This document shows positions 1 to 12,230 of a stretch of DNA of 64,000 nucleotides, one piece after another. The DNA is taken from NCBI GenBank assembly GCA_035578905.1, contig JAQJVL010000029.1:4238668-4302667 (forward strand). The letters run 5' to 3'. Within the stretch, counting starts at the first letter, position 1. Every line of letters begins with the position of its first letter. Below the pieces are notes generated by a model. That model saw only the letters and a program-made list of their open reading frames with translations, did no database searches and was not told where the DNA came from. Source of the DNA: Stictocephala bisonia (lineage: Eukaryota; Arthropoda; Insecta; Hemiptera; Membracidae). The position numbers and the translations under genes were made by a program.

Positions 1-250
1 AAGTGAAAAAATTCTTCTCTATAACTATTTTATTAATTAATATTAATATCTAGTAATAATAATAGTTTCACCAGTAACAACTCTCAACTTGTAAATGATT
101 ATAGTCCTTATACTACTTGTCACGTTCGTAAATATAGGCTATACTAACCATCACAGTAAATCGGCTGGAACACTGTCTAGATGTGTCGATGATAATGTAA
201 TCTAAATAAAACTACTGCAAGGTAAAACATACTTATATATATATCGGTTT
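1..250. other. AT-rich non-coding flank of the first minisatellite
   Basis: No open frame, RNA gene or transposon motif was recognised. The stretch is ordinary AT-rich DNA and ends in a short TA run at about 233-243, just before the minisatellite begins. Confidence 0.5.
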
Positions 251-253
251 TAG

Positions 254-1110
254 GGTTTACTGATTCTACAAGCAGTCAGCTCTGGGGTATACTAATTCTA
301 CCAGCAGTCAGCTCTGGGGTATACTGATTCTACAAGCAGTCAGCTCTGGGGTATACTAATTCTACCAGCAGTCAGCTCTGGGGTATACTAATTCTACCAG
401 CAGTCAGTTTTGGGTATACTGATGCTACCAGCAGTCAGCTCTGGGGTATACTGTTTCTACCAGCAGTCAGCTCTGGGGTATACTGATTCTACCAGCAGTC
501 AGCTCTGGGGTATACTGATTCTGCCACCAGTCAGCTCTGGGTATACTGATTCTACCACCAGTCAGCTCTGAGGTATCCTGATACTACCAGCAGTCAGCTC
601 TGGGGTATATTGATTCTGCCAGCAGTCAGCTCTGGGTATACTGATTCTATCAGCAGTCAGCTCTGGGGTATACTGATTCTATCAGCAGTCAGCTCTGGGG
701 TATACTGATTCTACCAGCAGTCAGCTCTGGAGTATACTGATTCTACCAGCAGTCAGCTCTGGGGTATATTGATTCTGCCAGCAGTCAGCTCTGGGTATAC
801 TGATTCTGCCACCAGTCAGCTCTGGGTATACTGATTCTACCAGCAGTCAGCTCTGTAGTATATTGATTCTACCAGCAGACAGCTCTGGGTATACTGATTC
901 TGCCACCAGTCAGCTCTGGGGTATACTGATTCTACCAGCAGTCAGCTCTGGATATACTGATTCTGCCACCAGTCAGCTCTGGGGTGTACTGATTGCTCTG
1001 GCAGAAGATTGTGAGTATAGTCATTGTACCAGCAGTAAATTTTCGGGTATACTGATAGGCAATCAATTTTGGAGGTATACAGATTCCACTTGCAGTCAGT
1101 TTTGGTGGAT
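254..1110. repeat. 32-bp minisatellite (about 25 copies)
   Basis: A head-to-tail array whose unit reads roughly CTCTGGGGTATACTGATTCT followed by ACCAGCAGTCAG. Successive copies start 32 bp apart (for example 277 and 309); copies with GGG in place of GGGG are 30-31 bp. Variants include CTACAAGCAG, CTGCCACCAG and CTATCAGCAG. The copies decay after about 990, where CAGTAAATTTTCGG and CAGTCAGTTTTGG are the last recognisable units. A 109-codon plus-strand frame over 863-1192 is only a reading of these repeats and I do not call it a gene. Confidence 0.93.
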
Positions 1111-4100
1111 TGCAGATTTTATCCAGGTACTACTACAAAACATTAAAACCAATAATAATGGGAATACAGTATTAAATCTCAGATGCCCTTAAGAACTAAT
1201 TTATACTTAAACATTTGTTCTCCCTTATGAACATTTTGCTACTGTTCCTCCAAATACTCACCCGCTCAAAGTTCCTAAGTAGTTCCACTCAAAGTACAAT
1301 AATCAAAATCAAATCAAATCAAAATTCCTTCATGTTAACAGCATTTTTATACTCCGTATAATAGATTCATGTTGTATGAATATAATAAATTACAGCTATA
1401 ATGAAACTAAATAGTTATTAGGTCACCAACTAGCTAGAACTAGTAAAACTGCAGTGTTGTCCACAAGTCAAGACGACTCCGCAGGAAATGACTCAAAATA
1501 TTTCCTTGTTTCACTTAACGCTGGTGTCATCACAGAGAGTTGAAAACAAGTGATGGTATTTGGAAAATGTAACCGTGTAAATAGTCTGTAATTATTTGTA
1601 TGTATCAGTCATCTCTCATAGTATAACATGATTGTTGTTTGAAGGTGATATTTTTCAGCATTATGTTATGTTTTAAAGTTTTGTTCGGAGATTTAACAAA
1701 TCAATTCATCTTGTTCTGTGTTATGATATATCATCAGTTTCATTGTAAGCTGCTACCAACTTCTTCCTCACAATACCATGAGGCAAACTGAGTAAAGGAG
1801 AAGAGGTTCAAAGAGTGGATTGGAGGTCCTATTGAATAAATTGTTTAGTAACTTTAATCTACTTTATACTTCTTCATTCCAAGACAAATGGAGAAATACG
1901 GTGTGAGAATAAAGACGAATAATTAAGGAAATAAAGAAAAGGGAAAAGAATTGATTGGGGAATATAATGAGAAAGTAGTGTCTATTGAAGACTGCAATAG
2001 AGGGAACAATAGAGGGGTAGAGGAGGAGAGGGAGGAAAAGACTACAAATGATGGACGACCTGAAGATGGGGAAGAAATATTGGGAAATAAAAAAGGAAGT
2101 ACAAAACAGAGAGGACTGGAGAATACTTTCATGAAGACCTGCCAAGAGACAGAAAGACCAAGGATGATTATATTAATGTCCACATGTCGATGAAAGTACC
2201 CGCCAATATACTCTGTATTGTAGTGTAGCCTGTCGTTGTTGTTAGCATGTCATTTTATAAAATTACATATCTTAGTTCTTTGCTATTTATAATATTAACG
2301 GTTGTTTCAGGATCTTTCATCGGCAAATATTTGGAGTTTACGTATACGCTGCTCGGCCAGAGTCTGTGACTAGGAGCTCGGCCACCATTAGGATCTGGCA
2401 CCTCTTTAAGGCCCCTCTATTCTTAGTTCAAAATTGATGTAATTTGGAAAATTAAACTACGCTCTTCAATATTTATATTTTTTGCATAAATTGAAAACCT
2501 AACCTAAAATGATTTGACCATTTGTTTTGTAATATAAATTGTTATTACTTGTTATTATCTTATTAACTTATCACTAATTTTTAAGCCCCTCTGTTCTGAG
2601 AATGGAAAACGTGGATTACGAAATCCACCACCGTAATAGATGTGCATTGTTTTACCTATTATATTTGTGTTGCGTGACGATCTTTTGGTTGTTATTAATT
2701 AATTAATGACTATTACGGACAAATCGAATCAAACATTTTGAACATTATCCAGCAAACGTGGGATTATTTTATGCAATAAGTTTTTTTTTTAATGCTGATT
2801 ATCTGAGCCGAAAACCCCTTACACTTTTCCTTATAGTGATTTTAAAATTATTAGCATGACTGCTGCCTGTAGTTTACTGGTTTCAATTTAAGGCAAATAT
2901 TATTTTAAAATATTTACAATGCACTTTCATTATATATCGTCCATTTTCGGAATGTACATGCTTTAAGACAAAACCAGTAAAGTAAGCTACTTAACAAACT
3001 TGGCTACCATCAATCATTCCCGTATTATATCAAATAAATCAATTAATTATAACAATAATAAATAAAAGCATGTTTTTATTTGTGTTAATACTGTAAAACT
3101 TTTTAAAATACAATTTACAGATCATATACAGAAAAAAAATACAACATGTTTTTATTTTGCACTTAGACGTATTCTCGGCAGTATTGGATTATTTTTTATT
3201 AATTTTATTATTGACATGCACGAAAACAGCCAATCTACAAAAATTACATTGCTGCAATATAATTACAAAATATATATTATTACTGTAATGGGCAGTGAAA
3301 AAAATTTATATGTGAAAATACGCACTGTTATATGATAACTATAAACAAAAACAATTATAAACTTTAAATATAAAAATAGAATTAGGCCGTGAGAAAAAAT
3401 AATCATTACAATAAATATGATACAATACATTATGTACAAGTTAACTAGAAACAATAACACGTATGAACTTTAATAGTTAAAACATAAATAAAAACAATAT
3501 CAATTGCAAACTATTAAGGCAAAATAGAACTACAAATACCAAGAATAATTATAAACTATATACAAACATCACATAAATAAATAAGCCAACAATATATTAC
3601 AAAATTAAGACTAGTATAATGTTAATATACTCTTTGTCTACCAGAGAGTCGAGTGAAACTATCAGATGTGTGGTCCTGTTACTATTTCTTCTAGTAATTC
3701 TCTATAAATCTCACCTCTCTCAGTAATGACGGACGGAGCAAGGCAGTTCCAAGGTCGCAGATTGATTATCTTTGTTATCTCTTAAGAAGCCGCCAATCCC
3801 CAGATCGCAAGACCTCTAATCTCCAGCTACTAATATTTCTTCGACTGGAGAAAGTTGACCTTCAACCTTTTTATTTCGTACGTGATATTTATTAGACTGG
3901 TGTCCACAGTCCACTTATCTCGCGATATGTTCCTGTATTGCGGTTGTCGACTTACTTCCGGGAGAGGGGAAGAATTTTTTCTTTGATTATTGTTGGTAAA
4001 CGTCAAATAACTGATAGCTACAACACGCTTTGAACGTTCATACAATTTGTTTTTACTGCACAACAGATTACAAGGTACAGTAATTTAGTTCCTTAACGTA

Positions 4101-4170
4101 CGCGGTCTTAGGTCTCTCCCACCTGGAGTTTTGCTCCCTAGTCTGGTCTCCTCACTAATTATCTCATATA
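1111..4170. other. AT-rich non-coding DNA
   Basis: No gene was recognised. Local features are: a short (TTTGA)-type run, seen as repeated ATCAA at 1300-1325, of the kind that often ends a non-LTR retroelement; a purine-rich plus strand from about 1880 to 2170 that creates overlapping spurious frames on both strands; and a GC-richer patch at 2335-2430 with GCTCGGCCA twice. A pair of related strings occurs near 2409 and 2582 (GGCCCCTCTATTCT, AGCCCCTCTGTTCT). From 3640 to 4160 composition becomes more balanced, possibly a decayed upstream part of the LINE remnant that follows. Confidence 0.4.
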
Positions 4171-4171
4171 C

Positions 4172-4410
4172 ATGCTCTTCAAAGTGCGCAAAACAATTTC
4201 TGCTGGCTCCATGGATTCAGGAGTGCCTTATCCAGGGGTCTCTGTACCGGGACTTGAGCAGGAGTTTCTACTCTCTACACTTGCCTCCAGAAGAAGTGTG
4301 TTCGATCTAGTCTTCCTGCATAAACTTATTAGAGGATTCTTGGAACAAACTTCCAAGAATCCAAGAATAGGGATTCTTGCGGAGTTTCTTATTGGAACTA
4401 TAATTTAAAA
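4172..4410 (+). pseudogene. LINE ORF2 C-terminal remnant
   Basis: A 78-codon plus-strand frame contains TLASRRSVFDLVFLHKLIRG. This matches the conserved tail of many non-LTR retrotransposon ORF2 proteins, in which an arginine-rich stretch is followed by a D-L-x-F-L-x-K-L motif shortly before the end of the protein. Only this C-terminal scrap is recognisable; no RT motifs were found upstream. The start codon of the frame has no biological meaning. It lies in the same orientation as the Penelope-like remnant about 250 bp downstream but is a separate element. Identification rests on the motif alone. Confidence 0.6.
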
Positions 4411-4479
4411 TCTATGTTAATAATCAAGCAATCTAATAAATTTAAAGTTTATAATTCTAAATACTCCATTGTCAAAAAT

Positions 4480-5095
4480 AAATTACAAAAATGAAGTCAA
4501 CAAATTAAAGAAACAGCTAATTATAATGGATACTCAACTGAATTTATTGAAAATTCAATAAAAAAAAGAAATCTTACAAAAAGAAGAAATAATCAAGAAC
4601 AACGTTATGGAGAAAAGAAAAGATTATGAATAGAGACAATCAACATTTACATCTTTATCTATGAATTGAATATTTATAAAAACACACAAATTTCAAATTA
4701 GCGTTCATATTAACATCCAAAACTAAAAACATACTAGGAAATCCTAGATCTGAAATTTGTATTAAGACAAATCAGGAATTATAAAATGAATTGTGATCAA
4801 TGCGAACATGTATATATATATAGGCCAAACAAGAAGAAAAATCAAAACTCGATATAAAGAACAAAAATCAAATTTAAAATACGAACAAGTTGAACTGTCA
4901 GAAATGGTTAAACATGCTGTAGAAACTTGCCATAGTTTTTCAGCCCCTGAAATACTAAAAGTTGTTCAAAATTATTAGTATCTTGACGCATATAAGAAAA
5001 ATACATGAATAAATACTTATAAAAATTAGTCAATAATGAACCACCCCCAATAAAACTCCTTTTATTTAGTAAATTAAAATATAATTTAACCACTT
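4480..5095 (+). pseudogene. Penelope-like retroelement 3' end with GIY-YIG endonuclease domain
   Basis: Conceptual translation in two frames gives CDQCEHV, then YIGQTRRKIKTRYKEQ, then SEMVKHAVETCHSF, and further on a decayed stretch with NHPQ. The order is a cysteine pair, Y-I-G-Q-T, a basic helix with R-Y-K-E, and a distal K-H-x(6)-H. That is the layout of the GIY-YIG nuclease domain at the C terminus of Penelope-like elements, where it nicks target DNA for reverse transcription. The longest open frame is 4793-4978 (61 codons). The TA run at 4810-4822 lies on the YIG codons, and the upstream CDQCEHV frame is shifted relative to YIGQT, suggesting slippage there. The upstream RT is not recognisable. 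Judged a dead, 5'-truncated copy. Confidence 0.72.
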
Positions 5096-6940
5096 GTGTG
5101 TTTACTTTTACATGGCTTATAACTGATTTAATTAAATGTTTTTATTTTATCAACACATTGTAAATCTATATTTTGTATTAGATGTTTTTCAGTGTTTGGT
5201 AATGAAAATTCCTCACAAATAAATTTTAAATTTATTGGATTGTTTGATTATTAACATAGATGTTTAACTTTAACAAGATTTTTGGACATTTTAATATTGG
5301 CAAAAGTCTAACACTACTTACTGTATTTAGTAAAACTACAAAACTGTTATATGAAAAATAAATTTAGTTTGAAAGAATTGATCAAAACTGAGAGATATCA
5401 AGTATTTTTGTACTTACTATTTCAATTTTAATTTTTAAAATCTTTATTTAATTCATCTTTTACATCAAAATACCCAATACCCAGTTAGGAATCAAACTGG
5501 TAATTTTCAAAGTTTTGATTTTTAGCGTTTAATTTGGGAGAAAGTTTGTTCCAATTATTTGGAACCATTAACATTGAAATTGACGTTACTTAATAAACAA
5601 AAATATAAACGAAATAATATAAATAACCTAAAAATACATTTTACTGACGGAGTATTTTTAATAGCACACACTAAACACACCATCCATTCGTTATATAATT
5701 ATGGGATGTTAACGATGTTTAACATAAAAATGCACCCCATTATTTTTAATGCTATTGAGCTTTGATCAGGACCATTCAAGTTGCCAAACGAGGAGCTGAC
5801 AGTGAACTGGTTGTGTGGCTAGCCTAGCTTTGAATGGTAATCAGACCGTACAAGACGACTCTATCTTGACCTTGTTGATTTAAGGGTCTCCAGAACTGGT
5901 TGAAAGCACTAGCACGTCGCCATAGATTATCAATGGGGTTCTCATTACTATATATTCAACCGCGAAAATGAATCGGTCCACAAGTAATTTCTCGAGCTGG
6001 GAGGAAGGTGGATATCTTGATTATATTCATTTTAAATCTTAAAGCGAAAGGATGGTGAGACAAATATAAGAAACGTAAAAAACTATAACCAGAGATATTA
6101 ACACAATCCACTTTTTGTTGTTTTTGTCTTAAATTAAAACAAATTTTATATTAAAAAAATTGAAAACTCATAGAAAAACAAACCCCTCGTGACATATAAA
6201 TTGAAAACAACTACACAAAGCATATAACAATAACTGTAATCAGCTGGTTCAATGCAAGAAGCGCTTTCTCTTTTCTTTGTTTATTAAATGATTGTTTGTA
6301 ATGTCGTTTTCTTATTACTAATAATGCTACAAAAGAATGTGTATTAATCTTTTCCACCAATCGTACTCATATTAGAGTTCAGAAAGTCCTTTTCAAAGTC
6401 ACTATTTATCTCAGAATTTATAGGTTAGGTAAGACACGCCCCTAAATAACGCAATAAACAGCTGTTTCAGATCATAAGGTTAGATGGTAATAAATTACCA
6501 ATAAATCCATAGGTTAATACGGCTGTAATCCTCACCAGCGAAGTGCTGCTGAACTCTTATTCGTATGTCTGGCAACTATATATATTTAGGTACCTAATTT
6601 TATAAAAACACATACATAATGGTAAAATGTAAACCAAGCAGTTTAGAGCTTATAAAAATAGTCACTTTCTCATGAAGTTTTATAGGAGCTTCTGATAAAT
6701 TAATATCTCACCACAGTAACCACTACTCTATGTTGTTGCCAACAATTAGTTTTGTGATTTTCAATATTGTAAAACTACATTTTACAAATGCTTTTTTCCA
6801 CAGAGTAAAAACTAAAATATTGTTTAGATAACATACTTCCCGTGTTTTACTTAAATATATCCATACTAAATTATCTAAAATAATTTTTTTTAATAATTAA
6901 CTTTATATTTAGGACCTATTTGTTTTAACATTTCACTACC
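5096..6940. other. AT-rich non-coding DNA with a dispersed-repeat scrap
   Basis: No gene was recognised. Positions 5480-5565 resemble 63325-63410 (shared AATCAAACTGGTAAT and AAAGTTTTGATTTTT), so they belong to a dispersed repeat listed separately. A weak 8-9 bp inverted pair (CCATTCAA at about 5773, TTGAATGG at about 5831) is present. The 68-codon frame at 5559-5765 has no recognisable motif. Confidence 0.45.
5478..5566 (+). repeat. Dispersed repeat, short copy (family of 62.99-63.42 kb)
   Basis: About 85 bp aligns by eye with 63325-63410 in the same orientation. Shared landmarks are GGAATCAAACTGGTAAT, AAAGTTTTGATTTTT, GTTTAAT and CCAATT, in the same order and with similar spacing. Only the 3' part of the longer downstream copy is represented. 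The family is probably a short interspersed or TIR-type element, but no ends were defined. Confidence 0.6.
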
Positions 6941-6949
6941 TGGTTGTCG

Positions 6950-7800
6950 TTCACTCTTATATATCTGAAAGATTGTAATGTGTTGAAATCCTTTAGATAT
7001 TAGATAAATATTAAATCAGTCATCCGGACTAGCTGTTCAGATTTAAAATGCAATTCAGTCGGTGTTTCTCAAGGCTCTATAATTGGCCTCCTTCTCTTTC
7101 TTGTTTTCATCTATGATATCGACTCTAGTGTACTTAAAGGAAATGTTAGTTTGTTTGCTGATGACACGTCGGTGAAATTTTCGGAGTCATGAAGCCTTTA
7201 CTTGAGAATATATTTTTACGGACATTAACGACCTTTTGTAGTGGTTCGCTTCTAAAAAAATAAGGGTTAATAATGATAAGACTAGCTTTATTGAGTTTTC
7301 CCTTCAAAATCGAGACGGACTTGGTTTGGCTTGCTTTCTCAGTGGGTCTGTTGTACACTCAGTTAATCATGACATTAAATCGACAAGAATCTTAGATTCA
7401 GAAACCTATTAACAATCTTCTCACAATTTACTAAGGAATTGTTTTTCTGTGTGTTTTACGAGATCTCTCTATAGCGTTTGAGGTCGTATAAGACAGAACA
7501 TATTTTAATCCTGCAAAAGAGATTTATTAGGTTCATATTAAACAGCATAGACCATTGCGGAGAGTTCATTTACAAAATTTTAAAATCACCTTCTATTTAT
7601 ATTTTGAAACCCTTGTCCTTCGTCATGAAAAATCCACACCTCTTTCCTACACCTTAAGGTAAATCATAATTTTAACCTTAAAAATAGAACCTATCTTTCA
7701 GGTCATAGACATAGGCATCTTTTTCCGAAAATCATTTCCTCCAATGTGGGGTGCGGCTTTTCAATCCACCTTAGTAGTGAATCACCTTGCACGCTTATGT
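6950..7800 (+). pseudogene. LINE reverse transcriptase pseudogene (motifs B and C onward)
   Basis: Plus-strand translation with several frame changes shows GVSQGSIIGLLLFLVFIYDI, corresponding to the P-Q-G-S palm motif of non-LTR reverse transcriptases with P changed to S. It continues to SLFADDTSV, the catalytic F/Y-A-D-D box. Further on, WFASKKIRVNNDKT fits the W-F-x-x-N-K-L-x-x-N-x-x-K-T stretch that follows, and the decayed tail at 7670-7730 includes LKNRTYLSGHRH. Stops and shifts throughout show it is not functional. The clade looks CR1/Jockey-like, but this is a guess. The 70-codon minus-strand frame at 7146-7358 is a shadow. Confidence 0.75.
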
Positions 7801-7904
7801 TAGTTTATCAGTTATGTATATTTTAATAAACATTCTTACAAAATAACATTTCAGATATACAATCTGAAAATTCTCTCCACGCAGAAGTTGGAATCCGATA
7901 GTGA

Positions 7905-8105
7905 AGGAATACACTACAGTGGTATTGACCCACCCGCCTACCCATGCACTACAGTGGTACAGTGGTAGTCTTGAAACAGTATTTAATATTCTGATAAGTA
8001 CTGTTAGTTAGTTAAAACCCTGGTTTCTCATCAACTCACCCACACACGTACAATGGTAAATGACACACCCGCCCACCCACACACATACAGTGGTAAATGC
8101 CTGGA
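7905..8105. repeat. Dispersed ~36-bp minisatellite, two small clusters
   Basis: Two clusters, 7908-7970 and 8033-8100, carry GACCCACCCGCCTACCCATG, CACTACAGTGGTA and CACCCGCCCACCCACACAC followed by ATACAGTGGTAAA. These are the same motif and same orientation as the large array at 34.97-36.15 kb. Each cluster holds one to two units and is separated from the other by unrelated sequence. Confidence 0.75.
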
Positions 8106-11100
8106 ACCGTTTTAACATATTACGTAAAAGCTTTTTAGTCATTGAGCCTTAAACACTTATTTGAAATTAATTGTTTTTAAGGATGATAGGTCAACTTTGT
8201 TGGCTTTCAGTAATGCTTTTGATACATAGTTCTGAGTGTTTCCCCATAGGGAATAGCTCCTCATAATCCAACGGTAGTGTTAGAGGCAAAAGCCTAAAGA
8301 TTTTGAAATTTAGATCACGTTAATGCTGAGATTTAATTGCCGAAATGCCTTTTTAATCATTCTAAAAGTAAAAAATATCTACTTTCAAAATATGAAAGAA
8401 AAAAAGGAAAACTGTGCGTTAATATGTATTATTATAAACTCTCGGAAAAAAACAATAAAATCTTCAGTCCAAATCCGCTATCTACACCCGTCTGCACTTT
8501 TCCTCTCGTGAGTCTTCCATAATTCGTTAAAATGCAATTGCAGATCTACTGATTGCTGTGAAGGCTGGAGAAATTGCTGAACTCTTGAAATTGAAGGTCC
8601 ACAAAGATTTGCCTCGAGTTCGTGTTGAGCCACTTATTAAACCTTTTTAGGACGCATCCTCCATTGCAATCATGCAAATTGCACTTGCCCAACTTGGAGT
8701 AAAATCTGCGACTGCAAATTATCCGCCCTTGGCCAGAAACAGTCATTCGGTAGCACTTTCTGTTCTCAGCCACCAATCTTAGCAAGTCGTTTAATCCAAG
8801 CGGTGGTTTAAAACAATGTCCTGTCTCGTGTTTTATGATGTGTATATTTGAATTATTCGGTTCCACTCAAAGCTAGTATGATTTTAAATATTTTTATTAT
8901 GTCATGTACGCAACTGCTCGACCACTATCTTGGCAATATGACTCAAAACTATCTTGACCTATGTATGATTTATGAAAACGATATGATCAAGTGAATGCGT
9001 AATAAAAACTCGACCACATGATCAATGCATGGTCACTACTTGATAACGCAACATATATTTTAACTAATCATAACTGTTAACATGAATCAGTGTTATCTAG
9101 ACAGCACGGTCACTATGTTTACTTATAATCATTAATTTTATTTAGAATTTCCACCAGCACTATTTTGACTTTACCATAAATGTTATCTTGACTGATGACC
9201 ATTTAGGCTAACCTTAAAAATAACCACAAATAATTCAACTTAACATTTCGAATAACTTTTAAGGGATGTAAATGAAAAATAATAAATCAACAAAATAATC
9301 GTAGAAATAAAATAATTTTACAGTAAATAGTAAGAGGTAATTTTTCCAGTAACGTTATCACTATAATCAAATAAAAAAATTTAACAGTTCAGTCAAAAAA
9401 CTTGCTTTTATTTTACACTTATTTAATACAACTTCCTGCGTCATCTATGATATTCAACTATAGATATTTTTAATTTAGGTTTTTAGTAGTCAAATTGCAT
9501 GTTGTCCAATTGCGTTCCCATAAATATCACCTAAAGATGTAGTCAAATTGAAAGCCTAGAAACATTGTGAATTTATTATTTATTTAATTCACATACTGGT
9601 ATAATATTAGGAAGTACCACAGTAACAAAAATATTAGCAACAAGTATCATAGTAACGAGTATCAGTACTCCAGTAACAATTATCACAGTGAAAATCATCA
9701 CAATAATTATTGTATTACACTAACAATGTCACAGTAAGAAGTATCTCTTATAGCATTAGGTGCTGAACAATTTACCAGTAATAAAAAAGGGTCGTTTTTC
9801 ACTACAAACTCATTTACTTATCAGTTCATAAATACGAGATTTTGATCTTTGGTCTAGGAGGATTTATGAACGGACCTTGGATTTAACACAGAAACTACAA
9901 AATAAGATTTTATAGGTGACAGTTTTGTATCTGAAATGGCCGTCAAAACCAAGATAACCTTCTATTACTTTCTACAAAATCACAAAATTCTACAAAATTA
10001 TTTCCTATTATTGTTTCTGTAGTGTTAGTTTGAGTCGAAAGTCATAATCATGTGCTGCGTAGATACTATTTACTGTAAACAAAATGTTTAGGAACATTTA
10101 ACAATTGTTAATGTGTGTTCACTAAAATGAATGAAATGAACACATAATTTAAGTTGTTCTTTTACAGCAATTCGTCTTGTTTCTCTCTAAGACCAGTAAT
10201 TAAATTAAAGCATTCAATACAGTAGTATATCATATATTGTATTATGACTTAAGATGATTATCTACATAAGTGTATAAGTCATTTTATCTTAAAGTTTTAC
10301 TATAAAAAATAGCTTGTAAAGTAGAGATTTGGTTCTAGTAGTTCCTGGTTGCTTACTGTTCCTTCTTCCTTTGAGAGGATTCACTTTCTCTCGACATACG
10401 GATTGTCTGATAAGGGCAGTATCGACTTTATTAAAGAACCCATCACTTAGTGTACTGCTCTATCTTTACTGTGTGTCTTTATCATTGCTGTTGTTAGTGT
10501 AGTCATGTACGAGGGTGGGTGGGTGGCCTTAACGTCTTGGTATATGAAGCCATCTATAAAGAGTCTTGTGGGTGGGCGACAGAAATTAATGGATGGTTCG
10601 CACTCCATTTAAAGGTGCAAATGGAAACGGAAGACACAGCTGTTCCGTGCCAATTTTGCGCCTCCGACGGTCGTGAGCGATAAGCGGAGGGCGGAAAGTA
10701 ATAGATAGTCTGCTCTGGGCGCCAAAAGATAAATGGCCCACCTCAGTCGTTTATAATTTTGAAATTATGCAAATTTAAAAACAGCCGGAGAAGACAAGTG
10801 GAAGATAAAACACGTACCCATTGTGACCTGGTCATTACTGAGTGCCCTATGTTACTCGACGAAACATTTTAATGAATACTCTCTACCTGCATGCTTTCGT
10901 CTTGTCTTCTGCTAGGAATTCACAAATATATGTGTATTTATGTATTTATAATATTTGGACATCAGTGTGCACAAAAGAAGGAGTATTGAAGGAGTAATAA
11001 CTCAAAATTAGCGTTTATTTTTTCAATATTAAAAACATTGGTTTACCATCGAATACATACAATTAAAATTCAAATTGTACAACTAATTTCATGGAATTGA

Positions 11101-11330
11101 AAATTATAAAAAAACTTTTTTTCGTATGCTTAAGCGGACTGTGTAATTACTAATAACTAAGCTTCCGATAACGACCGCATCAAGTTGTTATTTACAATAT
11201 TTACCACTGAGAATGCCACATTACAGCATGGACGATCGTTTGGTACTTATTCCGAGCGGCTTAACCAGCTCTAAAATCTTTTTCGCTAGATTATCTACCA
11301 TTATGTCCTCTGAGAGCTGAATCGCTAACG
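8106..11330. other. AT-rich non-coding DNA
   Basis: No recognised gene. A 106-codon minus-strand frame (8546-8866) is the longest non-repeat open frame here; it has no motif I know, and its plus strand is cysteine-rich when translated (CNHANCTCPTW), so it may be decayed coding DNA of unknown origin. Positions 9610-9745 hold a loose degenerate repetition of ACAGTAACAAGTATC-like words. Positions 10503-10530 (TACGAGGGTGGGTGGGTGG) are a single diverged unit of the dispersed minisatellite family in the opposite orientation. Positions 10600-10750 are a modest GC-richer patch. Confidence 0.4.
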
Positions 11331-11334
11331 CTTC

Positions 11335-12230
11335 TTCTCCTGAGCTCCTGAGCTTAGCACTCAGTTAACAGGTGTTTGGCAGATTGAAGAGCCTCACTAC
11401 AAAACCGGCAACTAGTGTCTTCTCTGTAGATACAAATTATTGTCAGATGTTCCCTGAAGTGTTCACCATCCTCATGTCATTCAGATTCATGGTGTGAGTG
11501 ATTTGGTTAGCGTAGGATTGAGTCCCCTCATTAGAGATTTTGCAAAGACTTGGCCGTAAACCGCTGCCATCTGCTTTCTTGACGATTTTTCGTCAAGGTA
11601 TTCCAGTCTTGTCAGTGGTAAGTCTTTTCCCACATACTGGTTCGAGCCCAACGAATGGAGTCATCGCTACTGTCTTAGCGAGGAGATCTGCCTCTTCGTT
11701 ACATATGAGGCCGCTATGCCCAGGAACCCTCCTCAATTGAACATTATGGAGGTGGACCAAGGCACACAGAGTTCGAAAACACACCCAAGTGAGTCTTGAG
11801 GTGAATCTGTGGAAGTCAAGTGCTTCAACTGTTTGCCCCTGACTTGTTTTGCAAGCCCTTGTTAAGTGCAGACAAGTATGGCAATATCTCGGCCATGTAG
11901 ATGGTGCAGAACCTCCACAGACTGACCGATAGGCGAGTAAAAGGGCCTGAGACCCCATACTCAACCCCTTCTTTCATGAAAGAATCATATGTACCAGCAG
12001 ATTTCTGTTGGAGGTGGGATTGTTGCTATCCTTAGTATCCAGTCCTCCATGTGTTCGATGTCGACCAGGTAAGGTCTGAAGAATGCAATTTTTGGGTCCA
12101 TGACATCTAATACCACGTCCATTGTTCTGCTGTGAAGTTCATTTTTAATGGCTCGCGAGTAGCTGGATTTAGATCTGCTCCTTTTGACCTTACTTACACT
12201 ATTTAGCTTGTAGGCTGACTTCCTGGTCTA
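11335..12230 (-). pseudogene. LINE ORF2 C-terminal half: connector, RNase H and CCHC-like knuckle
   Basis: Reading the minus strand from 12230 downward, one frame stays open for about 75 codons to 12000 with MDVVLDVMDPKIAFF and HMEDWILRIA. This is the connector that precedes RNase H in R1/I/LOA-type LINEs. A shifted frame gives FMKEGVEYGVSG and TIYMAEI, matching the first RNase H motifs. The 11593-11964 frame then has VQLRRVPGHSGLICNEEADL, the hallmark V-P-G-H-S-G-x-x-x-N-E-x-A-D of RNase H. Nearer the end, CRFCSEALQSAKHLLTEC is a C-x2-C-x(8)-H-x4-C knuckle. Several shifts and stops show it is dead. The 5' end of the remnant fuses with the 77-bp satellite. Confidence 0.82.

Noticed and set aside
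1864..2193. Overlapping frames of 80-93 codons on both strands
   Set aside because: They arise from a purine-rich strand that is poor in stop codons; no conserved motif.
8546..8866. 106-codon minus-strand frame as a real gene
   Set aside because: No known motif, no splice or promoter context; the opposite strand is also cysteine-rich and partly open. It may be decayed coding DNA, but a gene call cannot be supported.
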